Assembly (NCBI GenBank): GCA_009783025.1
Contig: WRHY01000001.1
Span: 62,001 to 126,000, forward strand
Reading direction: 5' to 3'
DNA: 64,000 nucleotides
Source of the DNA: Desulfovibrionaceae bacterium
Lineage (GTDB): Bacteria; Desulfobacterota; Desulfovibrionia; Desulfovibrionales; Desulfovibrionaceae
Part shown: positions 50,052 through 58,336 of the stretch, piece by piece
Numbering within the stretch: the first letter of the stretch is position 1
Layout: each line of letters begins with the position of its first letter
Position numbers and translations under genes: made by a program
The notes under the pieces: generated by a model
The model's database searches: none
Told to the model about the DNA's origin: nothing
What the model saw: the letters and a program-made list of their open reading frames with translations, nothing else

Positions 50052-51109
50052 TGAAACAGATCCGCATTCCGATTGTTATTCTGAGCCTGATTTTTGTCTT
50101 CGCCCTTGCCAGTGTTTCTTTTGCCGCGCAGAAAGCCAAGCGTCAGGTGGTCGTGTACAACTGGTCCGAATATATTCCCCAGGATGTACTGGACGACTTC
50201 ACCAAGGAAACCGGCATCAAGGTGGTGTACTCCACCTTTGAATCCAACGAAGCTATGTACGCCAAGGTCAAGCTGCTGCGCGGCAAATCTTATGACGTTG
50301 TTGTGCCTTCCAGCTATTTTGTGGAAATGATGCGCCGGGACAAGCTGCTTCAGGAACTGGACCATGCCAAGCTGCCCAATCTGGTCAACCTTGATCCCAA
50401 GCTGATGGACCAGGAGCATGATCCGGGCAATAAGTTCAGCATCCCCTACATGTGGGGCGCCACGGGTCTGGCCTACAACACCAAGCATGTGCCTGAAGGC
50501 AGCCTGACCCGCTGGAGTCAACTGCTGCAACCCGAATTCAAAGGCAAGATCATCCTGACCGACGACCTGCGCGATGCCTTTGGTTTGGCCCTGCGCGCCA
50601 AGGGGCACTCGGCCAATACCAAGGACCCGGCCCAAATCAAGGAGGCCTTCGAGTTCCTGGTCCAACTCAAGGACTCGGTGCGTGTCTTTGACGTGACCGC
50701 CATCAAGCAGGCCCTGATCAGCGAGGAAGTCTGGCTCGGACCCATCTGGAACGGCGACTACCTGGTGGCCCAGGAGGAAAACGACAAGCTGGCCTATGCG
50801 TTCCCGCAGGAAGGCGCGCTGCTCTGGGTTGACAGCTTCACTATTCCAGCCGGAGCGGCAAACGTGGATAACGCTTACACCTTCATCAACTATATGCTGC
50901 GCCCTGAAGTAGCCTTGCGTTGCATGGAGGAGTACAAGTATTCTTCTCCCAACCTGAAGGCCATTGAGATGCTGCCGGAAGAACTCCGGAACAACCGTAT
51001 CCTGGTTCCCGGACCCGAGGAACTGAAAAACGCCGAGTTCATCACCTATATCGGCGAAGCGCTCAGCATCTATGAGAAGTATTGGGAAGAGTTGAAGGCT
51101 GTGCAATAG
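50051..51109 (+). CDS. potD: Spermidine/putrescine-binding protein
   Basis: PotD is the periplasmic substrate-binding subunit. The 352 residues start with a signal peptide (about 1-25, ending SVSFA) and then AKRQVVVYNWSEYIPQDVLDDFTKETGI, the canonical PotD/PotF start. YMWGATGLAYNTK and IPAGAANVDNAYTFINYML match the family. The GTG start at 50051 follows AAGGAG by 8 bases; the longer reading frame back into potC has no signal peptide and was rejected. It is the last gene of potABCD. The stop codon begins TAGGGTATA and is followed by two GC-rich hairpins. Confidence 0.94.
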   Translation: MKQIRIPIVILSLIFVFALASVSFAAQKAKRQVVVYNWSEYIPQDVLDDFTKETGIKVVYSTFESNEAMYAKVKLLRGKSYDVVVPSSYFVEMMRRDKLLQELDHAKLPNLVNLDPKLMDQEHDPGNKFSIPYMWGATGLAYNTKHVPEGSLTRWSQLLQPEFKGKIILTDDLRDAFGLALRAKGHSANTKDPAQIKEAFEFLVQLKDSVRVFDVTAIKQALISEEVWLGPIWNGDYLVAQEENDKLAYAFPQEGALLWVDSFTIPAGAANVDNAYTFINYMLRPEVALRCMEEYKYSSPNLKAIEMLPEELRNNRILVPGPEELKNAEFITYIGEALSIYEKYWEELKAVQ

Positions 51110-51110
51110 G

Positions 51111-51201
51111 GTATAGGCGGGGTTCTGCCCCGCACTTCGCCGGGGGGAGTGTTCCCCCCGGCCCCCTCATAAGTATATACCTCTCTCAGGGAGTCCGACC
51201 C
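51111..51201. terminator. Two strong hairpins between potD and queA
   Basis: The stem GCGGGG/CCCCGC (51117-51133) is followed by a 10-bp stem GCCGGGGGGA/TCCCCCCGGC around a 4-base loop (51139-51162). The first probably marks the end of the potABCD message; no T-run is present. TAGGGTATA at the left and TATATACCT at the right look like inverted boundaries, so this may be a repeat unit similar to the one between frr and dedA. The queA ribosome site AGGGAG follows. Confidence 0.6.
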
Positions 51202-52374
51202 TTGAAGCTCATTCCACCCGCGGACGCGGACTTTCTGTTGAGCAGTTATGCGTTTGTCTTGCCCGAAGAGCGTATTGCCCAGTATCCGGCCGGGGAGCGC
51301 GATGCCTCGCGTCTGATGGTGCTTGAGCGCGAAACCGGCAGGATCGACACGGCTCGTTTTTCGGATATTCTCCGCTTTTTGCCGGAAAACTGTCTCCTGG
51401 TAGCGAACAATTCCCGTGTTATTCCCGCCCGCATGTGGGGGCGGCGATCCGGCGGCGGACGTGTCGAGGTGCTCCTGCTGACTCCGTTGCCGCTGCTTGA
51501 GGCGCGGCCGGAGCACAGCGGCGTGCCCGGCCGTATGGCGGGCGGCTGGTTCACGGCCGAGGCTGAAGCCCTGCTGCGCCCGGCCAAAAAGGTTTGTCCG
51601 GGCGAGCGCGTGGCAATCAGCGACGATCTGCATGTGGAACTGGTTGAGCAGGGCGATTTCGGCCGTTGCCGGGTGCTCCTGCGCTGGCAGGGTGATTTGC
51701 TGGAACTCTTGCAACAGCACGGAGCCATGCCCTTGCCGCCATATATCCGCAGGCCGAAGCCGGGGGAGGGCGCCTGTCCTGACGAGAGCAGCCGCTCAGA
51801 CCGGGAACGCTACCAGACCACCTATGCCAGACAGGATAAAGCCGGTTCGGTTGCCGCGCCGACAGCGGGGCTGCACTTTACGCCGGAACTGCGCGCGGCT
51901 TTTCAGGCGTCAAACCGGGAATGGGCCGAGGTTACGCTGTATGTGGGGTACGGCACGTTCAGTCCGGTACGTTGCCAAGATATCCGTGAACACGCCATGC
52001 ATGCCGAATATGTGGAGCTTCCGGCCGCCACGGCCGAGGCTGTCAACCGGGCCAGACAAGAAGAGCGGCCGGTGATAGCCGTGGGCACCACTTCGGCGCG
52101 TACACTGGAAGGCGTATTTGCCGCGCAACGGGTTCAGGGCGGACACAGTGATCTGCTCGCGGCGCATGCCGGATGGATAAATATCTTCCTCTACCCAGGC
52201 CGGCCTTTTCAGGTCATTGACGGGCTGATCACGAACTTTCATCTTCCGGAATCATCCCTGCTGATGCTGGTATCAGCCCTGGCCGGACGTGAGCGTATTC
52301 TTGCCGCGTATGACCGGGCTCTGGCCGAGGGATTTCGTTTTTTCTCTTATGGCGATGCCATGTTGATCAGGTGA
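51202..52374 (+). CDS. queA: S-adenosylmethionine:tRNA ribosyltransferase-isomerase
   Basis: QueA transfers and isomerises the ribosyl moiety of SAM to preQ1 in tRNA, making epoxyqueuosine. Family motifs are YAFVLPEERIAQYPAGERDASRLMVLE, NNSRVIPARMWG, the SAM region DRERYQTTYARQDKAGSVAAPTAGLHFT and the end SLLMLVSALAGRE. The 390 residues are longer than the usual ~350, with extra residues at about 90-110 and 185-200. TTG 51202 follows AGGGAG at a normal distance and starts the conserved region; a longer frame upstream runs through the hairpins and is rejected. It ends 9 bases from the convergent dedA gene. Confidence 0.93.
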   Translation: MKLIPPADADFLLSSYAFVLPEERIAQYPAGERDASRLMVLERETGRIDTARFSDILRFLPENCLLVANNSRVIPARMWGRRSGGGRVEVLLLTPLPLLEARPEHSGVPGRMAGGWFTAEAEALLRPAKKVCPGERVAISDDLHVELVEQGDFGRCRVLLRWQGDLLELLQQHGAMPLPPYIRRPKPGEGACPDESSRSDRERYQTTYARQDKAGSVAAPTAGLHFTPELRAAFQASNREWAEVTLYVGYGTFSPVRCQDIREHAMHAEYVELPAATAEAVNRARQEERPVIAVGTTSARTLEGVFAAQRVQGGHSDLLAAHAGWINIFLYPGRPFQVIDGLITNFHLPESSLLMLVSALAGRERILAAYDRALAEGFRFFSYGDAMLIR

Positions 52375-52383
52375 TGGGCGGCA

Positions 52384-53055
52384 CTACCCGGCGTTTTTGC
52401 GGCTTTGAATCATGTGGCGGGCGGTTTCCACTACCACGGGCATGACTGAAACCAGGATGATGCCGTAGATGATCAGGCTGAAGTTGTTTTGTACAAAGGG
52501 CAGGCTGCCCAGAAAATAGCCCGCCGTGACCAGGGAAAAGACCCAGATCAGCGCGCCCGTGACATTGAAAAAGATGAAGCGTCCCTGGTGCATGGCCGCG
52601 ACCCCAGCTACAAAAGGAGCAAAGGTGCGCAGGATCGGAATAAAACGGGCCAGGATAATGGCCTTGCCGCCGTGCCGCTCATAAAACTCATGCGCCTGCT
52701 GTAAATGCTTGCGCTTGAGCCAGCGGTAGTCTTTCTGAAAAATGGGCGGGCCTACAAAACGGCCGATACGGAAGTTAACCTGGTCGCCGATTATGGCAGC
52801 AACCAGCAGCACGGCGCAGAGGGCCGGATAGCTCAGCAGGCCCGCGCCCGCCAGGGTGCCTCCGGCAAACAGAAGCGAATCGCCGGGCAGAAAAGGGGTG
52901 ACCACGAGCCCGGTTTCGCAAAAGACCACAAGAAACAGAAACAGATAGACAAGGTGCCCATACTCCTGCACCAGATCGCGCAAATACACGTCAATGTGCA
53001 GCAGCATATCCATGAGGTGGAAAAAGGCGTTTATAAACGGGGCGGAGAGTTCCAT
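52384..53055 (-). CDS. DedA-family membrane protein
   Basis: DedA proteins are proposed lipid or undecaprenyl-phosphate scramblases. This 223-residue member has about five hydrophobic segments and the family patterns FCETGLVVTPFLPGDSLLFAGGTLA and FYERHGGKAIILARFIPILRTFAPFVAGVAAM. The arginine and acidic residues of these motifs, needed for activity, are present. It is the last gene of the rpsB-frr block and lies 76 bases after frr with a hairpin between. Two further ATGs (codons 15 and 17) could be starts. A supply role for undecaprenyl phosphate would suit the cell-wall setting, but that is inference. Confidence 0.9.
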   Translation of the reverse strand: MELSAPFINAFFHLMDMLLHIDVYLRDLVQEYGHLVYLFLFLVVFCETGLVVTPFLPGDSLLFAGGTLAGAGLLSYPALCAVLLVAAIIGDQVNFRIGRFVGPPIFQKDYRWLKRKHLQQAHEFYERHGGKAIILARFIPILRTFAPFVAGVAAMHQGRFIFFNVTGALIWVFSLVTAGYFLGSLPFVQNNFSLIIYGIILVSVMPVVVETARHMIQSRKNAG

Positions 53056-53086
53056 TCGGGTAGCTGCTGTCTGTTATAATATTATC

Positions 53087-53135
53087 CCGGCAGGGATCTG
53101 TCTGCAAATCCCTGCCGGTAGGGTATATACCCTAC
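53087..53135 (-). repeat. Palindromes between frr and dedA
   Basis: CCGGCAGGGAT/ATCCCTGCCGG (53087-53118) is an 11-bp stem, and GTAGGGTAT/ATACCCTAC (53118-53135) is a perfect 18-base palindrome overlapping the frr stop. The first stem resembles the middle hairpin of the repeats at 14437 and 15857. A weak terminator is possible, but dedA likely continues the operon. Confidence 0.6.
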
Positions 53136-53692
53136 AACTCCATGATTTCCTTTTCCTTGGCCTGGCATTTCTGATCGACTTTGACCACGTAGCCGTCGGT
53201 CAGTTTCTGCACGGCATCCTGGGCTTTTTTGCTTTCGTCTTCGCTGTAGCCCTTGTCTTTGTCCTTTTCCAGCTTTTTCAGCGCATCATTGGCATCACGG
53301 CGGATGTTGCGGATAGCTACCTTGGTTTCCTCCCCGTACTTGCGCGCCACCTTGACCAGTTCCTTACGGCGATCTTCGGTCAGGGGCGGGATGCCGATGC
53401 GAATGATTTTACCGTCATTGATCGGGGTCAGGCCAAGGTCAGACTTGAGAATGGCCTTTTCCACCAGGGCAAAAGAACCCTTGTCCCAAGGCTGGATGGT
53501 AATGGTACGGCTATCGGGCGTGGCCACGGAGGCAAGCTGCCCGATAAGGGTCGGCGTACCATAATAATCCACCTTCAACCCATCAACCAGGCTGGTGGAG
53601 GCGCGTCCGGTGCGCAACTTGCCGAAATCCCGTTCCAGGGTGGCAAGGGCTTTTTCCATCCGTTCTTCAGCGTCCTTTTTCACAGCTTCCAT
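53132..53692 (-). CDS. frr: Ribosome recycling factor
   Basis: Frr, with EF-G, splits post-termination ribosomes. The 186-residue protein has [54 protein letters not shown] and [31 protein letters not shown] motifs. All are diagnostic and the length is exact for the family. It lies downstream of pyrH, the classical rpsB-tsf-pyrH-frr order, interrupted here by one amidohydrolase gene. The ATG has GAGGAGGG 7-8 bases upstream. Confidence 0.98.
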   Translation of the reverse strand: MEAVKKDAEERMEKALATLERDFGKLRTGRASTSLVDGLKVDYYGTPTLIGQLASVATPDSRTITIQPWDKGSFALVEKAILKSDLGLTPINDGKIIRIGIPPLTEDRRKELVKVARKYGEETKVAIRNIRRDANDALKKLEKDKDKGYSEDESKKAQDAVQKLTDGYVVKVDQKCQAKEKEIMEL

Positions 53693-53764
53693 GAAACCCT
53701 CCTCTAATAATTTTCCGCCTGGGATTGTCGCTTACTGCGGGCTGGGCGTTACGAAACAGCCGGT

Positions 53765-54490
53765 TCAGGCGCTCCAGCCCATAAAGCGGTTGATGTTGTT
53801 GTAAAACACATCTTCAAGCTGCTTTTCGCTGAGGCCTGATACCTGTGTGCGCAGGATTTCCACCGCATAGTGGTGGAAAGGGGCGTCGCTGCCCCAGAAA
53901 ATACGTTCCGGCCCGACAGTCAGGTAGGCTTCCCTGATCTTGGTGTGCATGGGCATGCCGGAGTTCTCCAGAAAAATATTAGGATATTTTTTGGAAATGT
54001 CTAAAGCCGCCTGGATATAGACGCCGTGTCCATGTCCCATGTGCACCATGACAATGCGCACGTCAGGAAACAGTTCCGCCAGTTGCCCGATACTCCAGGG
54101 CAGGGAAAAAGGCGCATGCCCGGAATGGATGAACACCGGCAAATCATGTTGCCTGGCGACTTCCATGAGCGGAAACACCACGGCATCGTTAGCAGTGTAA
54201 GCATTGAACAGCGGGTGCAGCTTCAGGCCGGAAAATCCGTGTTCCGACATCAGGCGTTCGCATTCGCTGACCGCGGCCTCTCCCTGCGTGGGATCCAGCC
54301 AGGCCAGAGCGGCAAAGCGATCCGGATATGCGCGCAGCGCCTCACAGGTAACCGCGTTGTCCGGATGGCTGATGATGCTTTTTTCAATGCCATACTCGCG
54401 CATGGCCTCAACCATGGCGTCCGCTGTCAGGCCGACATCGCACCAACTGCCGAAATAGCCTACATGGGCATGGGCGTCGATTTTTTTCAC
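53765..54490 (-). CDS. Amidohydrolase-family metalloprotein (amidohydro-rel type)
   Basis: The 241-residue protein is a compact TIM-barrel amidohydrolase. Metal-binding motifs are the N-terminal HxH in KKIDAHAHVG, FSGLKLHPLF (strand 4 Lys), PVFIHSGHAPFSL, VMVHMGHGHG and WGSDAPFHH, the last with the catalytic Asp. That layout is the amidohydrolase 2 family, which contains decarboxylases and hydrolases of varied substrates. It lacks the extra domain of dihydroorotases. GTG 54490 follows GGAGAG by 6 bases, while the longer TTG start has no site. It lies between pyrH and frr, where an unrelated gene is unusual. Substrate unknown. Confidence 0.8.
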   Translation of the reverse strand: MKKIDAHAHVGYFGSWCDVGLTADAMVEAMREYGIEKSIISHPDNAVTCEALRAYPDRFAALAWLDPTQGEAAVSECERLMSEHGFSGLKLHPLFNAYTANDAVVFPLMEVARQHDLPVFIHSGHAPFSLPWSIGQLAELFPDVRIVMVHMGHGHGVYIQAALDISKKYPNIFLENSGMPMHTKIREAYLTVGPERIFWGSDAPFHHYAVEILRTQVSGLSEKQLEDVFYNNINRFMGWSA

Positions 54491-54557
54491 ACTAAACTCT
54501 CCGGGCAAGAATTATACTCTGCATTGGCTTCTCGCACAAGCTACCGGCCTGTTCACC

Positions 54558-55271
54558 CTAGTCGCCGACGATAGTGCCCTCGTCCTCGCCCAGGACAAGC
54601 CGTTTGATACTGCCGCCGAACATGCTGCAAACGATGATCGGGACATGGTTTTCCATGGCCAGGGTGATGGCCGTGTAGTCCATGACCCCCAGCTTCTTTT
54701 GCAAGGCCTCGGTGTAGCCGACTTTTTTGAAGCGCACGGCATCGTCAAATTTCATGGGGTCCTTGTCGTACACGCCGTCCACCTTGGTGGCCTTGATGAT
54801 GGCATCGCATTTGAGTTCCATGCCGCGCAGGGCGGCTGCCGTGTCCGTGGTGAAATAGGGGTTGCCCGTGCCCGCGGCGCAAATGACCACCCGGCCCTTT
54901 TCCAAATGCCGTTCAGCCCGGCGCCGGATATAGGGTTCGCAGACTTCCTGCATGGTGATGGCGGAAAGCACTCTGGTGGCGTGGCCCTGCTTTTCCAGGG
55001 AGTCCTGCACGGCCACCGCGTTCATGACCGTGGCCAGCATACCCATGTAGTCGGCTGAAGATCGGTCCATGCCCTTGGCCGAAGAAGACAGGCCCCGGAA
55101 GATATTGCCGCCGCCGATAACCAGCGCCACTTGCAGGCCGAGGTCCAGTACCTCGCCTATTTCCGTGCTGATTTTGTTGACCGTTTCAGGGTCGATGCCG
55201 AACTTGTTTTCTCCGGCAAGAGCTTCGCCGCTGAGTTTGAGCAGCACACGTTTATAGCGTAAGTCAGCCAT
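54558..55271 (-). CDS. pyrH: UMP kinase
   Basis: PyrH phosphorylates UMP to UDP, the source of UTP and UDP-sugars. The 237-residue hexameric kinase shows [51 protein letters not shown] and the DGVYDKDP loop, all family markers. GAGG lies before the ATG. Position in the operon rpsB-tsf-(GT)-pyrH-(amidohydrolase)-frr is typical apart from the two inserted genes. Nothing in the sequence suggests unusual regulation. Confidence 0.97.
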   Translation of the reverse strand: MADLRYKRVLLKLSGEALAGENKFGIDPETVNKISTEIGEVLDLGLQVALVIGGGNIFRGLSSSAKGMDRSSADYMGMLATVMNAVAVQDSLEKQGHATRVLSAITMQEVCEPYIRRRAERHLEKGRVVICAAGTGNPYFTTDTAAALRGMELKCDAIIKATKVDGVYDKDPMKFDDAVRFKKVGYTEALQKKLGVMDYTAITLAMENHVPIIVCSMFGGSIKRLVLGEDEGTIVGD

Positions 55272-55310
55272 CAGGCACCTCGTTGAGTTGTTAGTGCGGC
55301 CGCTGAAGCG

Positions 55311-56177
55311 TCACTCTTTATCAAAGGGCACGCCCCAGTCGGCCTGAAGCACACGGACATATTTGGAAAACGCATAAAATGAACCGTGGCAGGCGGCCAG
55401 AAAACCGGCCTTGCCGTCCAGAAAGCCCAATTTGAAGAGGTAGATGCGGCAAAAACGGGCCAGGCCGTGGCCGATGCCGCGCCAGATGCCGCCTTTTTTC
55501 CCCTCGGCAATAAGCGCTTCGGCGCCCTGCTCGGAATAATTGTTCAGCTTGGTCCACTGATGGTAAAAACCGGTATAAGGATAATGGATGAGCTCCGCGT
55601 CCGGCGGACCGCCCAGGTGCTCCTTGCGACCTTGGGGACGGTAATGGATATGCGCGTCCTGGTAAAATTCCACGAAGCCGGTGCGGAACACGCGCAGGAT
55701 ATGATCCGGGTACCAGCCGCCGTGTTTCATAAATCTATCGAAATACCAGGATCTTCTGCCCACGGAAAAAGCCGTCGGCGCGTCCTGCGGAGTATCGGCC
55801 AACTGATCCGCCTCGCAAATGGCCTGGCGGATGTGTTCTCCCAGGGCGGGCGGGCAGATCTCATCCTGGTCCAGAATAAAAAACCAGCGCGTACCCACCT
55901 GCTCCTGGGCAAAGCGGAACTGGACGTCAAAACCGTCCCAGGCGCGAGTAATGACCCGGGCCTGGTGGCGCGCGCAAATACTCAAGGTGGCGTCCGTGCT
56001 GCCGGAATCCACGGCCAGAATGGCATCGCAAAAGGCCAGGGAGCCCAGGCATTTTTCCAGCAGGCGTTCGCCATTGTGGGTCAGCACCACGCCGGTGATG
56101 CCGGGGAGCGGGAGCCTGTCTGACCCGTTGTTGTACGCCTCTGTCCGGGGCGTTGCCTGCTCTGTGGCTGTATCCAT
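55311..56177 (-). CDS. Glycosyltransferase family 2 (WaaE/KdtX-like)
   Basis: This 288-residue enzyme has LPGITGVVLTHNGERLLEKCLGSLAFCDAILAVDSGSTDAT and the donor site FILDQDEICPP, followed by YPDHILRVFRTG and EHLGGPPDAELIHYPY. This matches the KdtX/WaaE group, which adds a hexose to the inner core of lipopolysaccharide. WaaE function is plausible but not proven here. ATG 56177 was chosen because AAGGA precedes it; the open frame extends 12 codons further. It lies between the tsf terminator and pyrH, so it may have its own promoter. Confidence 0.82.
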   Translation of the reverse strand: MDTATEQATPRTEAYNNGSDRLPLPGITGVVLTHNGERLLEKCLGSLAFCDAILAVDSGSTDATLSICARHQARVITRAWDGFDVQFRFAQEQVGTRWFFILDQDEICPPALGEHIRQAICEADQLADTPQDAPTAFSVGRRSWYFDRFMKHGGWYPDHILRVFRTGFVEFYQDAHIHYRPQGRKEHLGGPPDAELIHYPYTGFYHQWTKLNNYSEQGAEALIAEGKKGGIWRGIGHGLARFCRIYLFKLGFLDGKAGFLAACHGSFYAFSKYVRVLQADWGVPFDKE

Positions 56178-56236
56178 GTCCCTTTCCTTGAAAAATACCG
56201 TTGCCGCCGACATGCGAGTGGCGCCGGATGCAGGGC

Positions 56237-56266
56237 AAAAAAAGGGGGTTCCGTGCTGGAACCCCC
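56237..56266 (-). terminator. Rho-independent terminator after tsf
   Basis: On the minus strand GGGGGTTCC/GGAACCCCC form a 9-bp perfect stem around a 5-base loop, followed at once by a run of 7 T. It lies 31 bases after the tsf stop and is a textbook intrinsic terminator. It separates rpsB-tsf from the glycosyltransferase and pyrH. Confidence 0.9.
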
Positions 56267-56296
56267 GGTCTGTCGCTACATAGTGTCTGGTCTGCT

Positions 56297-57157
56297 CTAG
56301 CTGTTTTCGCCCAGTTGCAGGCGGGCGAAACGGCGCACTGTGATTTCGTCACCCAGGCACTTGCACTGATCCTTCACCAGGGCCGTGATGGTGACCTTGT
56401 CGTCACGGATATAGGCTTGTTCCATCAGGCACACTTCCTGATAAAACTTTTGGATGCGTCCATCAACAATTTTATCCACAATGTTGGCCGGCTTGCCTTC
56501 GTCCAGCGTTTTCTGGCGATAAACCTCACGCTCGCGCTCGACAACCACGGGATCAAGGCTGGCCGAATCCAGGGCAAGGCAGCCCGTGGCCGCGACCTGC
56601 ATGGCAATATTTTTGGCCAGTTCGAGCATTTCGGGCTTGGCCAGGGTGGCCGCGTTTTTGGCGCCGAGTTCCACCAGCACGCCTATTTTACCGTTAGAGT
56701 GAATATATGCCCCCACTATGCCGGACTGTTCCGCGGCAAAGCGGACAAAACGGCCGACGGACATGTTTTCACCCAGGGTGGCAATCTGGCTGTTCAGGTC
56801 ATCACCCACCAGAGCGGCCAGGGCGTCGGCGTCAGCGGGGTTGCCGTCAAATACCTTGGCAGCCACGTCAGCGGCAAAAGCCTTGAACTGATCGCCGCGG
56901 GCCACAAAGTCGGTTTCGCACATTACTTCCACAATGGCGGCAACGCTGTTGTCCGGCGCGGCCTTAAAGCCGATCAGGCCCTCGGAAGTGGCGCGCCCGG
57001 CCTTTTTGGCGGCCTTGGACAGACCCTTCTGGCGCAGCCAGTCAATGGCGGCTTCCATTTCACCCCCGCATTCCTGCAGGGCTTTTTTACAATCCATCAT
57101 GCCGACGCTGGTGCGTTCGCGCAGTTCTTTTACCTGGGCAGCGGTTATTTCAGCCAT
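56297..57157 (-). CDS. tsf: Translation elongation factor Ts
   Basis: EF-Ts exchanges GDP for GTP on EF-Tu. The 286-residue protein has AAQVKELRERTSVGMMDCKKALQECGGEMEAAIDWLRQKGL, the family start, and EVMCETDFVARGDQFKAFAADVA with the TDFV segment that contacts EF-Tu. The following core has two subdomains (about 55-140 and 140-285). GGAG precedes the ATG. It directly follows rpsB with 42 bases between them and ends just before a rho-independent terminator. Confidence 0.98.
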   Translation of the reverse strand: MAEITAAQVKELRERTSVGMMDCKKALQECGGEMEAAIDWLRQKGLSKAAKKAGRATSEGLIGFKAAPDNSVAAIVEVMCETDFVARGDQFKAFAADVAAKVFDGNPADADALAALVGDDLNSQIATLGENMSVGRFVRFAAEQSGIVGAYIHSNGKIGVLVELGAKNAATLAKPEMLELAKNIAMQVAATGCLALDSASLDPVVVEREREVYRQKTLDEGKPANIVDKIVDGRIQKFYQEVCLMEQAYIRDDKVTITALVKDQCKCLGDEITVRRFARLQLGENS

Positions 57158-57199
57158 TTGAAACTCCTTACAGTCTTATTCTGGAAACAAAGGACAGCC

Positions 57200-57988
57200 T
57201 TACTCGGCGGTAGCGGGTTCCTGCTCAAAGGCCGGAGCGGCGCTTTCAGCGGCAGCGGCCTTTTCCAGAACGGCTTCAGGGTCTTTGCCCTTGCCGCCGT
57301 CCTTGCGCATGGCCTCTCCTTCGATACAGGCGTCGGCTATGTGAGCCACAAAGAGTTTAATGGCGCGGATAGCGTCGTCATTGCCCGGAATGATGTAATC
57401 GATAACGTCCGGGTCGCAGTTGGTGTCGGTTACCGCCACAATGGGAATACCCAGGGTGCGGCATTCCTTGACCGCGATTTCCTCGCGGTGCGGGTCAATG
57501 ATAAAAGCGACCTGGGGCAGGCCGTCCATGTCCTTGATCCCGCCGAGCACCAGTTTGAGCTTGTCCAGCTCGCGCTGCAGGGTCAGAATTTCCTTTTTCT
57601 GGTAACGGTTCACGCTGCCGTCGGCAAACATGGCCTCCAGCTTTTTCATGCGATCAATGCTCTTCTGGATGGTGGAGAAGTTGGTCAGAGTGCCGCCCAT
57701 CCAGCGGTTGGCCACGTAGAACTGGCCCGCGCGCGTGGCTTCAGCCGCAATGGCCTCCTGCGCCTGGCGCTTGGTGCCGATAAAAACGACGTGGCCGCCT
57801 TTGGCCACTGTATCGGAGATTTTGTCGTGGGCGGTGCGGTACAGCTTGACGGTCTGCTGCAGATCGATAATGTGGATTCCGTTGCGAGCCCCGAAAATAT
57901 AGGGCTTCATTTTGGGATTCCAGCGACGGGTCTGGTGGCCGAAATGGACGCCGGTCTCCAGCATTTGCTTCATGGTTACGTAAGGCAT
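57200..57988 (-). CDS. rpsB: Ribosomal protein S2
   Basis: S2 is a small-subunit protein whose gene usually leads the rpsB-tsf operon and is autoregulated. The 262 residues have [49 protein letters not shown] and [30 protein letters not shown], diagnostic throughout. ATG 57988 is correct because AGGAG lies 8 bases upstream and the family starts with MxYVTM; an 11-codon longer frame is spurious. The C-terminal ~30 residues are an Ala/Glu-rich tail common in this family. Confidence 0.98.
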   Translation of the reverse strand: MPYVTMKQMLETGVHFGHQTRRWNPKMKPYIFGARNGIHIIDLQQTVKLYRTAHDKISDTVAKGGHVVFIGTKRQAQEAIAAEATRAGQFYVANRWMGGTLTNFSTIQKSIDRMKKLEAMFADGSVNRYQKKEILTLQRELDKLKLVLGGIKDMDGLPQVAFIIDPHREEIAVKECRTLGIPIVAVTDTNCDPDVIDYIIPGNDDAIRAIKLFVAHIADACIEGEAMRKDGGKGKDPEAVLEKAAAAESAAPAFEQEPATAE

Positions 57989-58037
57989 GGCTCTACTCCT
58001 CAAGGGTTGTGCTTCCACCCCCGGCCAGACCCTTCAA

Positions 58038-58059
58038 CCCTTGCGAACAACCGCAAGGG
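58038..58059 (-). promoter_or_regulatory. Hairpin in rpsB leader
   Basis: CCCTTGCG/CGCAAGGG form a perfect 8-bp stem with a 6-base loop, 50 bases before rpsB. The loop-distal strand could also pair with the CCCTTG near the ribosome site (about 58004-58009). Leaders of rpsB in other bacteria fold into S2-responsive structures, so an autoregulatory role is plausible. Confidence 0.4.
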
Positions 58060-58106
58060 CACCCCGGGCCGCTATCAGGAGGTGTGCTTCGTTATGGGAA
58101 CCATGT

Positions 58107-58135
58107 TGCATACGTATTTTTTATTGCATTGGCAA
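58107..58135 (-). promoter_or_regulatory. Candidate sigma-70 promoter of rpsB
   Basis: On the minus strand TTGCCA (58130-58135) and TATGCA (58107-58112) are spaced by 17 bases. The spacer is AT-rich. The boxes match 5 of 6 and 4 of 6 consensus bases. The transcript would start near 58100, giving a leader of about 110 bases before rpsB. Confidence 0.5.
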
Positions 58136-58160
58136 GGGTTTTATTGGGAAGGCAACAGTA

Positions 58161-58287
58161 GGTAGCGTCTCAGTTTGGGGTTAGACGAGGAAGGCGCGGC
58201 TTTGGGCGATGGGGCTGGACTCTTACGGTCCTGCCCCGGAGCACAAAGCAAGCCTGACGAAGTATCACGCCAAACTGGGACGCTACC
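58161..58287 (+). mobile_element. 127-bp MITE-like element with terminal inverted repeats
   Basis: The ends GGTAGCGTCTCAGTTTGG and the inverse complement of 58268-58287 (starting GGTAGCGTCCCAGTTTGG) match at 18 of 20 positions, a strong pair of terminal inverted repeats. There is no gene inside and no transposase nearby, so any movement would depend on an enzyme encoded elsewhere. A diverged copy in the opposite orientation is built into murF (5449-5566). No target duplication is obvious. It lies between rpsB and dus, which are divergent. Confidence 0.8.
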
Positions 58288-58336
58288 ACATTTTGCTTGC
58301 CTGCAAGGGATAGTGAGTGCATGGTCTGGAATAGCC

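Noticed and set aside
56201..58165. A 654-codon open frame on the + strand across tsf and rpsB
   Set aside because: It is antisense to two strongly conserved translation genes, has no family motif and arises from GC-biased third positions.
58175..58336. N-terminal extension of Dus
   Set aside because: Most of it is the inverted-repeat element, and similarity to Dus begins after residue 60 of the longer frame.
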